Source: Microbulbifer marinus | GTDB taxonomy: Bacteria; Pseudomonadota; Gammaproteobacteria; Pseudomonadales; Cellvibrionaceae | Length of the DNA stretch: 64,000 nt | Assembly (NCBI RefSeq): GCF_900107725.1 | Contig: NZ_FNQO01000003.1 | Span: 526,075 to 590,074, forward strand | Reading direction: 5' to 3' | Part shown: positions 1 to 7,714 of the stretch, piece by piece | Layout: the number at the start of each line of letters is the position of its first letter | Numbering within the stretch: the first letter of the stretch is position 1 | Translations under genes and position numbers: made by a program | Notes under the pieces: generated by a model | Told to the model about the DNA's origin: nothing | The model's input: only the letters and a program-made list of their open reading frames with translations | Databases searched by the model: none

Positions 1-34
1 ATCAACCCGGTGGGTGCCATACAGGCGCACGGGC

Positions 35-58
35 AGGAGCGGTCATACAACCGCTCCT
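35..58. terminator. Hairpin downstream of ilvE
   Basis: A perfect 9 bp inverted repeat (AGGAGCGGT / ACCGCTCCT) with a 6 nt loop lies just past the ilvE stop codon. It has no T-run on either side, so it is at best a weak terminator or a 3' stabilising hairpin. Confidence 0.4.
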
Positions 59-70
59 CTGAAGCACGGA

Positions 71-1147
71 TTATTCGATGGTGATCGGCTCTACCGGATG
101 CATCCAGCCAAAGCGATCCTCGGTGCGCCCCTCCTGGATATCCAGCAGCGCCTGGCGCAGTCGCTCTGCCACCGCGCCCGGTGCCTTGGCCAGCTGATAG
201 TTCTCACCGTTATCGCCAAATACGCTGATCGGGCTGATGATGGCCGCAGTACCACAGGCAAAGGCCTCTTCGCAGGTACCGTCCGCCACCTGGCTCAATA
301 GCTCATCGATTTCAATCGCACGCTCGTGCACCGTGTAGCCGAGGTCTCGCGCCAGGTCGATCAGCGAATCCCGCGTGACGCCCTCCAGGATGGAGCCGCT
401 CAGTGCCGGGGTGTGCAGCTCTCCGCCAATGACCGCAAAGAAGTTCATGCCGGAGAGTTCGTCCACGGTCTGCCGGTTGCCCGGGTTCAGCCACAGGGAC
501 TGGTCATAGCCGCGCTTTTTCAGTCGCGCGATGCTGAGTAGCGAGGCGGCGTAATTGCCCCCGACCTTGGCGTCACCGGTACCGCCCACCGCAGCGCGGG
601 AATCCTCGCGCTCTACCCACAGGCGCATATTACCCGCATGATAGGCCTCGGATGGACTGGCAATCACATAGAATTCGTAGGAAGTACTGGCTGAAACCGT
701 CAGGTCTGCCTGGGTTCCAATCAGGAAGGGACGCAGGTACAGGGACTCGCCGCTGGTCGCGGGCACCAGGTTTGCACAGTAAGCCGTCACCGTGCGCACT
801 CCGTCCATAAACAGGGGTTCCGGTACCGGAGGCATGCACAGTCTCTCGGCAGAATGTGCCAGTCGCGCTGCATTACGGTCTGGGCGGAACAGGCTGATCC
901 CTGCCGACGTCGTCCGGTAAGCCTTCATTCCCTCGAAGCAGGACTGCGCGTAGTGCAGTACCTTGGCTGCGGGGTCCAGAGACAACGGCGCATAGGGAAC
1001 CAGCTCGCCGCTGCTCCAGCAGCCGTCCTGACAAACTGCGCGAAACATCACCGGCGCCATGACGGCGCCAAAGCCCAGTTTCTCGGGCATTTCAAATCCG
1101 CGCAGGCTCGACGCCACGGCAGGATCAATATAAATGCTCACCGGCAT
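71..1147 (-). CDS. ilvE: Branched-chain amino acid aminotransferase
   Basis: PLP-dependent class IV aminotransferase of 358 residues. It performs the last step of Leu, Ile and Val synthesis, and the first step of their breakdown, by exchanging the amino group with 2-oxoglutarate/glutamate in the cytoplasm. The PLP lysine is expected in the GGTGDAKVGGNYAAS segment (about residues 190-205). The motifs SCFEGMKAYR near the N-terminus and SILEGVTRDSLIDLA in the second half are typical of the larger, eukaryote-like BCAT group, and the length fits. The ATG at 1147 is preceded by GAGAGGA. The gene stands alone, divergent from the large plus-strand cluster, with no attenuator-like leader seen. A D-amino acid aminotransferase is unlikely at this length. 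Confidence 0.9.
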   Translation of the reverse strand: MPVSIYIDPAVASSLRGFEMPEKLGFGAVMAPVMFRAVCQDGCWSSGELVPYAPLSLDPAAKVLHYAQSCFEGMKAYRTTSAGISLFRPDRNAARLAHSAERLCMPPVPEPLFMDGVRTVTAYCANLVPATSGESLYLRPFLIGTQADLTVSASTSYEFYVIASPSEAYHAGNMRLWVEREDSRAAVGGTGDAKVGGNYAASLLSIARLKKRGYDQSLWLNPGNRQTVDELSGMNFFAVIGGELHTPALSGSILEGVTRDSLIDLARDLGYTVHERAIEIDELLSQVADGTCEEAFACGTAAIISPISVFGDNGENYQLAKAPGAVAERLRQALLDIQEGRTEDRFGWMHPVEPITIE

Positions 1148-1835
1148 TCTCCTCTCATTCCAATGCGCTGATTATGGCGCTTGCCGCGCCGCAATCCAAA
1201 TATGCCGCCCGCCCTGCCGACGTTAAGCGCAACCCAAATGGTTTAATTCACCACAAATTAGGATGTACATCTCGCCACCGTGACAGTGTGGCGCCTTAGA
1301 TGGGCGCATTTGCCGACAGTGGCTGACAGGCCATCCAGGCATCGGCTCGCGGCAGACACGATCACTTTACGACCAATCGTCACGTTTTTACTTACCACCG
1401 CAAACTTTTGGCACCTGCTTTTCCGATATACGCCCCCGCAACCGCCTCCGATTTTGCAGGCCTGCTAAACCCAAATGGTGGTATTCGCGCTGTTCACAAA
1501 TCGGGAATCGAGCCGTCGAGTTTCCCGCCGCCGCAACGAGGAGGCGGAATGCGCTAGCTATACTGATTGGTACGCACCCAAGGAGCCTGAAAAAAGCCTC
1601 CGGGCGCGTTTTTCACAGGTGGTGACGCGGAATCTCGCCGCAAACCAACAACCTGTCGCCGGAAATAACACACTCCGGACACGTCAGGGATTGTGAGAGA
1701 ACCACACTTCAGGGAGAGAAAATCCGCCGGCCTCGCGGCCAGAGCGGACCAAGTGCCCGCCACTTCCTGCACGCCGAGCAACGCGCGGCTGCGGAAATCG
1801 GGTGAAGCAAAACATGGAACGGAAGTGGTTCAATC
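1148..1835. other. Intergenic region before the 13-gene cluster
   Basis: This gap of 688 bases between divergent transcription units has no convincing coding sequence. It should hold the promoters of ilvE and of the plus-strand cluster. A TATACT hexamer at about 1558 is a possible -10 element for the cluster, but no good -35 is visible. A 12-base string, AACCCAAATGGT, occurs twice (about 1231 and 1468), which could be chance. The region is AT-rich near 1240-1270 and 1370-1410. Confidence 0.4.
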
Positions 1836-3134
1836 GTGACACAGACAGATATCAGCAACAACATTGCTATCGGCTTGATGTTTACAGCCACAGCTCTGCT
1901 GTGTGGCAGTGCCTATGCGGAAATGGGCGCGTCCGTCAACGAAGATACCAGTGCCCCACCCCAGGCCTTTATTGAGGCAGCCTCAAAACCCCTACAAACC
2001 GCCCGACGTCAGCTGCGCCCCTCCGAAGTCGTGGACAGTTATCGCGAGCGCATTGAAGAAATGGAAGCCCAACACGGTGCCTACGGCGCGGGCATGGACG
2101 AACAGCTGCTCGGCCTGGCCACCGCTCTGCAAAAGTCCGGTGCGCACGAGGAGGCCATCGACGAGTTCCGCCGCGCCATGTTGATTAACCGGGTGAACGA
2201 AGGGCTCTACTCTCTCAATCAGATCCCGATGATAGAGCGCATGATCGAAAGCCAGATTGCACTCAATCAATGGGAAGACGCCAACGACAACCAGCAATAT
2301 CTCTATTGGCTCCACGCGCGCAATTACGGCGAGAATGACCCGCGCATGCTGCCGGTCATCAATGACCTGAGCCGCTGGCACCTGCAGGCCTATGTAGAGG
2401 AAAAAGGCGAAACCCTGTTCGAACACCTGATCAGCGCCACCAATCTCTACGAGCTGGCTGTCGACATCATCACGCAGAATTTTGGTGCGGACGACCTGCG
2501 CCTGGTGGATGCCCTGCGCGGGCTCAAAGCGACCAACTATTACCTCGCCACCTACAAAGGCGAGCCTCAGCAGCCGGTGGTCATCAACACCAGCTTTGGC
2601 GCTGGCGGCAGCGCCGACCCCGGTCAACGTGCGAAGCTGGATCATTATCGGATGAACAGCTTCAGCACCGGAAAAAACGCAATTTCCCGTATCGTCGACG
2701 TCTACCAGAAAAACCCGCACTCGCCGCCGGCCGCATCGGCGATGGCCAAGGTTGAACTCGGCGACTGGTACATGATGTTCAACAAGTGGCATTCGGCGCG
2801 AAAAACCTATGGCGAGGCCTACGATGCGCTATGGGACAACGGCGCCACCAATCAGGAGATAGAGGACATCTTCGGTCGCCCCGCGGCACTGCCGGCGTTG
2901 CCGATGCTGGATGAAGATCGCGAGGCACTGACGGATTCGCACGTAACCGTTTCCTACGATGTCACCGCTTTTGGAAAAGCGCGCAATATTCAGATACTCA
3001 GCGCCTATCCCGACCGGGTAAGCATCCGATCGCGGGTTCGTAATGTTCTCAAACGCGCCAAATTCCGTCCGCGGTTTGAACACGGCGAACCGGTGGAGAC
3101 CGTCGGCATAGTACAGAGGTTCGTTTTCGAGTGA
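1836..3134 (+). CDS. Periplasmic TPR-like protein with TonB C-terminal domain
   Basis: First gene of the 13-gene cluster, 432 residues, starting at GTG; the ATG at 1814 is in another frame. An N-terminal hydrophobic segment ending CGSAYA (about residues 14-28) looks like a signal peptide. The middle is helical, with pairs such as LATALQKSGAHEEAIDEF (about 88-105) that read as degenerate TPRs. The last 65 residues match a TonB C-terminal domain: VTVSYDVTAFGKARNIQIL, then VRNVLKRAKFRPRFEHGEP. There is no membrane anchor or proline-rich spacer, so this is not a standard TonB; it probably binds partners in the periplasm or at the outer membrane. Its place ahead of a MotA/TolQ-like channel suggests it belongs to the same envelope machine. 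The family-level call is good; the role is inference. Confidence 0.75.
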   Translation: MTQTDISNNIAIGLMFTATALLCGSAYAEMGASVNEDTSAPPQAFIEAASKPLQTARRQLRPSEVVDSYRERIEEMEAQHGAYGAGMDEQLLGLATALQKSGAHEEAIDEFRRAMLINRVNEGLYSLNQIPMIERMIESQIALNQWEDANDNQQYLYWLHARNYGENDPRMLPVINDLSRWHLQAYVEEKGETLFEHLISATNLYELAVDIITQNFGADDLRLVDALRGLKATNYYLATYKGEPQQPVVINTSFGAGGSADPGQRAKLDHYRMNSFSTGKNAISRIVDVYQKNPHSPPAASAMAKVELGDWYMMFNKWHSARKTYGEAYDALWDNGATNQEIEDIFGRPAALPALPMLDEDREALTDSHVTVSYDVTAFGKARNIQILSAYPDRVSIRSRVRNVLKRAKFRPRFEHGEPVETVGIVQRFVFE

Positions 3135-3331
3135 TCTAGGCACGAAACTGGCGTCTCAGTGAACAGCAGCAACAAACCGCGGATAACAGCTGTTGTCGAA
3201 TCGTTAAATGGTCTGCAGAAACCCGACGGGTTATTGCAGAGATTTCAGCCGGGTCGGCAGGACGCCTTCCCGGCTTTCGCCGCAAACCCACACGCCCGAC
3301 AGCGCCGGCAGGACGCCTCAGGAGAAACAAG

Positions 3332-4507
3332 ATGACACTAAGGAAAGCGGTACGCAAAAATATGCGGCAGTCTATCGGCTGGCGCACGCTGGTCTCAGTT
3401 ACCGTATTGAGCGCCGCCATCGTCGGCTGTAAAAGCCAGCAGACCCAGTCGCAACCACCGGCACAGCCATCGCAATCGTCTTCCAGTTCGCCGTCCCAGT
3501 CGCAGTCGAGCTCATCGTCCAGCAGCAGCTCTTCCAGCCGCAGCCAACCACAGACGGCGAGCAGCTCACCATCGAGTAGCTCATCATCGAGCAGCTCACC
3601 ATCGAGCAGCTCTTCGCAGCAGCCGAGCATGGAACTGCCGTCCATTGAATCCGGCCGGGAATCCAGTGACTCGGCTAGCACCGCATCCGGCAGCGAGCAG
3701 TCGTCCCAGCGCCGCAGCTCCGCCGGCGACAGCATGCCCGACCCGAGCGCGCGCAGCGGCACACCGCCGTCACCGGTTTACAGCGACTCCGACCAGCGCC
3801 CGGAAGAGAGCCGCATGCCACCGGATCCCTCCACCAACAGCCAGGGCGAGCCACCGGATGAAGTGGACTTCTCCGAGGAGGAACAAACCGCTTCCTCTAG
3901 CTCCTCGTCCAGTAGTTCGTCTGCCAGCAGCGCCTCGTCGAGCAGTGCCTCCTCCAGCGCGGCTTCGGGTCAGCCGGCCAGCAGTTCCGGCAGCCCCACC
4001 CGCGGTGGTGCCGCGCCCAACGAGGCGCCTGCATCGACCGCCGAGCGCGTAGCGGAACTCGAGGGCCAGTTCGAATCCACCATGGTCACCTACGACGGCA
4101 TGATCCTGCGCGAGCGGGACTATGTGCGCAATCGTCCCGCCTCTGCGCAGGAGGAAGACGAGGAAGCCATGGACGAAGCACCGCCCGGAGAGTCTCTGGA
4201 AGACCTGATTGAATCCGCCGAAGCGGAAATTCCCCCTCCGCCCGGAGGCGGCGGTGAGGGCGGCAGCGGTCCCGAGCAGAACAATTCCAGCGGCCAGGCC
4301 ACCGGGCCAGGGCTGCCGACAGCGGGCCGCAAGGGCGAGTACAACCACACCAATTCGCCAACTGTGGTACCGGCAGATATTCCGACCGGCAACGACGACG
4401 ATGTGGTTGCGCGACAGATCCGCGAAGCCGCCATGCGGGAGTCGGATCCGGAATTGCGGGAAAAACTGTGGGAAGAGTATCGGAAATATAAAAACGCGCA
4501 GAAGTGA
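3332..4507 (+). CDS. Polyserine-linker lipoprotein
   Basis: A 391-residue predicted lipoprotein. A basic N-terminus, a hydrophobic stretch and AAIVGC put the lipidated Cys at residue 33. Residues about 45-100 and 195-225 are nearly pure serine with some Gln, Pro and Ala; between them is an acidic, Pro-rich stretch. After about residue 235 comes a short potentially folded part (ERVAELEGQFESTMVTYDGM), then an acidic segment, a PPPPGGGGEGG linker and a charged helical tail. Polyserine linkers are known as flexible spacers in secreted proteins of Saccharophagus-like bacteria. The protein may be a long tether across the periplasm. CAGGAGA precedes the ATG. No known domain recognised. The next gene starts 17 bases after the stop. 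Confidence 0.7.
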   Translation: MTLRKAVRKNMRQSIGWRTLVSVTVLSAAIVGCKSQQTQSQPPAQPSQSSSSSPSQSQSSSSSSSSSSSRSQPQTASSSPSSSSSSSSSPSSSSSQQPSMELPSIESGRESSDSASTASGSEQSSQRRSSAGDSMPDPSARSGTPPSPVYSDSDQRPEESRMPPDPSTNSQGEPPDEVDFSEEEQTASSSSSSSSSSASSASSSSASSSAASGQPASSSGSPTRGGAAPNEAPASTAERVAELEGQFESTMVTYDGMILRERDYVRNRPASAQEEDEEAMDEAPPGESLEDLIESAEAEIPPPPGGGGEGGSGPEQNNSSGQATGPGLPTAGRKGEYNHTNSPTVVPADIPTGNDDDVVARQIREAAMRESDPELREKLWEEYRKYKNAQK

Positions 4508-4524
4508 CAGCGGAGGAAGTTTCT

Positions 4525-5751
4525 ATGTTTTGTTCCAGAACGATGTATGGCAAGCGCAGAACCGGCAACGGGCACCTGAATCTTTGTCTGTTATTGCTGC
4601 TATCACTGGCGCTCGGCGCCTGTGCTACGACCGAAGTACGCACAACGGCATTTACGCCCCTGACCCTAGAGGACGCGACCATCCCCGAACAGCGGCTGCT
4701 CGATGTCGGCATAGTGCAGTTCGATCCCGGCCTGGATACCGCCGAGGCCGGTGAGGAGGAACTGGTATTTCCGGAGTTGCGCCAGGCGGAATCCCGCTAT
4801 ATTGCCGTGACGCTGGCGGAATCACTGCAATCCAGCCAGGGCTGGGGCGCCGTACGCGTTATTCCGTCCGTGCGCACGAATATCGATGTCACCGTTACCG
4901 GCCGTATCGTCAAATCCGACGGGGAAACCCTGACCGTCGATGTCACGGTCACCGACTCCCGCGGTCAGCGCTGGTTTACCAAGCAGTATACAGAGATGGC
5001 TTCGCACTACGCGTACGACCGCAAGCACCCCACCGAAGGCGACGCCTTCCAGGGCATCTACAACCGCGTAGCCAACGATATGCTCGCCTACCGGCAAAGG
5101 CTGTCGGATCGGCAGATTGCCGAGCTGCGCACCATCTCTGAAATGCGTTTTGCGCGCAGCTTTTCCCCGGACGCCTTCAACCGCTACCTGGTCCAGAACG
5201 ATGACGGGATTTACCAGCTGAACGCACTGCCGGCGGAAGACGATCCGATGTTACAGCGGGTGCGCCGCATTCGTGAGCGCGACTATCTCTTCGTCGACAC
5301 ACTGCAGGGATATTACGGCACCTTCGTAAAATCCATGGAAACGCCCTACCAGGAATGGCGTGCCATGAGTTACGAGGAAGTGAAGCAGATGCGTGAACTG
5401 AAACGCAAGGCGCGCAACCACACCATTATGGGCGCCGCAGCAATCATCGGTGGCATCGCCGCCGCTGGTGCGGGCGCCGGCAGTGCGCGCGCCGCTGGTC
5501 AGGTCGGAATCGCCGGTGGCGGCTATCTGCTCAAGAGCGGATTTGATCGGCGCAACGACGCGAAAATGCATGTTGAAGCACTGCAGGAACTCGGTGACTC
5601 CATGCAGGCCGAAGTGGAACCACAAATCGTCGAGCTGGAGGATCGCACTGTGACACTGAGTGGCACGGTGGAAAACCAGTACCGCCAGTGGCGCGAGATA
5701 CTCAGGGAAATTTACGAGGCAGAAACCGGCGCCCTGGAAACCAGCATCTGA
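4525..5751 (+). CDS. Lipoprotein with glycine-rich hydrophobic segment
   Basis: A 408-residue predicted lipoprotein of unknown function. The start is taken as the ATG at 4525 because GGAGGA lies 8 bases upstream; an in-frame GTG at 4504 overlaps the previous stop. The signal peptide ends in LALGAC, giving Cys33. The N-terminal third contains a beta-rich region with a DVTVTDSRGQRWFTKQYTE stretch that resembles CsgG-like or other secretion-associated lipoproteins, though I cannot assign it. Around residues 300-335 is a small-residue hydrophobic segment rich in Gly and Ala (MGAAAIIGGIAAAGAGAG), a possible glycine zipper that could insert in a membrane. A coiled-coil-like C-terminus follows. Confidence 0.65.
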   Translation: MFCSRTMYGKRRTGNGHLNLCLLLLLSLALGACATTEVRTTAFTPLTLEDATIPEQRLLDVGIVQFDPGLDTAEAGEEELVFPELRQAESRYIAVTLAESLQSSQGWGAVRVIPSVRTNIDVTVTGRIVKSDGETLTVDVTVTDSRGQRWFTKQYTEMASHYAYDRKHPTEGDAFQGIYNRVANDMLAYRQRLSDRQIAELRTISEMRFARSFSPDAFNRYLVQNDDGIYQLNALPAEDDPMLQRVRRIRERDYLFVDTLQGYYGTFVKSMETPYQEWRAMSYEEVKQMRELKRKARNHTIMGAAAIIGGIAAAGAGAGSARAAGQVGIAGGGYLLKSGFDRRNDAKMHVEALQELGDSMQAEVEPQIVELEDRTVTLSGTVENQYRQWREILREIYEAETGALETSI

Positions 5752-5758
5752 ACTCCAT

Positions 5759-5828
5759 GGAGGCCTGATCCCGGTCCCGTTCGCGAGAGTGCCCGGCAAC
5801 GGGCGCCCTTGCCTGTCGGGCGGCCTCC
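5759..5828 (+). repeat. Structured intergenic spacer with inverted repeats
   Basis: The spacer between two cluster genes is bounded by a 7 bp inverted repeat, GGAGGCC (5759) and GGCCTCC (5822), and contains an inner hairpin GCCCG-GCAA-CGGGC. There is no T-run, so a processing or mRNA-stability element is likelier than a terminator. Confidence 0.35.
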
Positions 5829-5873
5829 TGCGACTCAGACGTGCACAAAATAAAACAGCACAGCGGAATCACT

Positions 5874-7430
5874 ATGCAACACCGCGATCACTCCTCAGAA
5901 GATAGCACCGCGATACAGCCCGCCGACTTTAGCTTTGGCACTGAAAGTCCGCAACAGCAAGCGTCTGCGGCCTCGGCGACAGCGGCGATCGACAAATCCA
6001 GCAACCCGAGACTTCAGGCCATAGTGATCGGCGTTTTGCTGCTATTCGGCATCGTCGGTGTTTTCTGGCTATTGCCACAGGTAGTGGAAAAACCTGAACC
6101 ACGGCTTGCCGCTGCTACCGACAGTGCGCCGCAACCCCCTGCGGTGGCGGGAGTCCAGGCCTCCCCTTACAGCGACGCCGAGATCGCACAACAGCGCCGC
6201 AACGTGCAGAAGGTGCTGCAGGAGATCCTGATGCTGAAGGACGAACTGCAGGAACGCAGAATCGAGCTATGGGCCAACGAGGAGTTTTCAGCCGCGCAGG
6301 CACTGGCAGAAGAAGCCGACGGCATATACCGGCAACGCAAATTTATGCTCGCACTGGAAAAGTACCGCGAGTCTCTCGCCGCATTCCAACAGCTGCGCGA
6401 CGGCATTCCAGAGCGGATTGAGAGGCATATCGCCGAGGGCAATCAAGCCCTGGATAGCGGCGATGCCGAAGATGCCCACAAGGCTTTTGATCTTGTCCTG
6501 ACGATATCCGAAGAGCACCCACGAGGAGTGAAAGGCAAGGCGCGCGCAGAGACGTTGCCGGAAGCCTGGGCGCATTTCACCGATGGCAAGGAGGCGTTTG
6601 CCAATAACGATCTGAATGCTGCGCGCGACGCCCTGCAACAGTCGCTGGCCGTAGATCCGGAGACACGCCCCGCCAGTGAACTGCTACCGGAGGTGCTCAG
6701 CGCTATCACCGAGCGGGATTACAGCGAGGCCATGTCCGCCGGTTACGCCGCTATTGCCGAACAGGACTTCAGCGCCGCCAAAAGCGCCTTCGAGCGCGCA
6801 CAGAAACTCAAACCCAGCGCAGAGGACCCGGGTATCGGCCTGCGTCAGGCTCGCAACGGCGCCGAGCAAATTCGCATCGATCGGCTGTTCAGCCGCGCCC
6901 GTCAGCAGGAACAGTCCGAAGACTGGCATGGTGCCGTGGAGAGCTACACTGCACTGCTCAAGCAAGATGGCAGCCTGGTGACAGCGATTACCGGCAAGGC
7001 GCGTGCAGAAGCCAGGGCGCAGCTGGACGATCAGTTGCAAGACCTGCTCAAGGATCCGCTGACACTGGGCAGTAGTAAGCGCAACCAGTTCGCGCGCCAG
7101 GTTCTCGCCGACGCGCGACAACTCAACGAAGATACCCCGCGGCTGCAGCGGCAAATTGAAGACCTGGAGAATGCACTCACCAAAGCGCTGATCCCGCTGC
7201 CGGTGGTGTTCAGATCGGATCGCAGTACCAGCGTCACGATTTATCACGTCGGCCGGCTGGGCAACTTCGATCAGAGGGAAATCACGCTGAAACCCGGCCG
7301 CTACACCGCGGTGGGTACACGCGAGGGATATCGCGATGTACGGCGTGAATTCACCGTCGCCCCCGGAGAGGAAACACCCACGGTAGTCATTCAGTGCGGT
7401 GAAAAAATAATCGGCGCCAATAATGGCTGA
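5874..7430 (+). CDS. Single-TM protein with TPR-like repeats and PEGA-like C-terminus
   Basis: A 518-residue inner-membrane protein. The chosen ATG at 5874 follows GCGGA; a GTG at 5841 would add 11 residues. A short cytoplasmic N-terminus is followed by a TM helix at about 48-68 (LQAIVIGVLLLFGIVGVFWLL). The periplasmic part begins with a coiled-coil-like helix (about 100-150) and continues as helical repeats in the style of TPRs (EGNQALDSGDAEDAHKAF, DGKEAFANNDLNAARDAL). The C-terminal 75 residues (ITLKPGRYTAVGTREGYRD) read as a PEGA-like beta domain, the same type that is repeated in the next gene. PEGA domains are associated with surface-layer and cell-envelope contacts. It is likely a scaffold in the putative envelope complex. 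Confidence 0.65.
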   Translation: MQHRDHSSEDSTAIQPADFSFGTESPQQQASAASATAAIDKSSNPRLQAIVIGVLLLFGIVGVFWLLPQVVEKPEPRLAAATDSAPQPPAVAGVQASPYSDAEIAQQRRNVQKVLQEILMLKDELQERRIELWANEEFSAAQALAEEADGIYRQRKFMLALEKYRESLAAFQQLRDGIPERIERHIAEGNQALDSGDAEDAHKAFDLVLTISEEHPRGVKGKARAETLPEAWAHFTDGKEAFANNDLNAARDALQQSLAVDPETRPASELLPEVLSAITERDYSEAMSAGYAAIAEQDFSAAKSAFERAQKLKPSAEDPGIGLRQARNGAEQIRIDRLFSRARQQEQSEDWHGAVESYTALLKQDGSLVTAITGKARAEARAQLDDQLQDLLKDPLTLGSSKRNQFARQVLADARQLNEDTPRLQRQIEDLENALTKALIPLPVVFRSDRSTSVTIYHVGRLGNFDQREITLKPGRYTAVGTREGYRDVRREFTVAPGEETPTVVIQCGEKIIGANNG

Positions 7431-7714
7431 ATCTCCGAACCCTCAAAACGCGTACCGATCAAAGACTGTACGGTTTATCGCATAGGCACGAAAGCTGGAC
7501 GCAAACGCCAAACCGGTAAGCGCGAAAAGATGATCGACGTGCCAAACGGCTCGCCAAAACCCATGCGGATCGCGCCAGCGAGCTAAGCTGTAATGCACAG
7601 TGGAAGGCTTGCCGGTACGCACCGGCGACGGCGGGTCTCTGCGAGAAGCGCCACGACAACGGCGCCACTGCAATTGCGATAAATCGATAATTACGCAGTA
7701 ACAGGAAATCATAA

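Noticed and set aside
3480..3960. CRISPR-like or microsatellite repeats
   Set aside because: The short repeats are serine codons inside the polyserine lipoprotein, not spacer-separated direct repeats.
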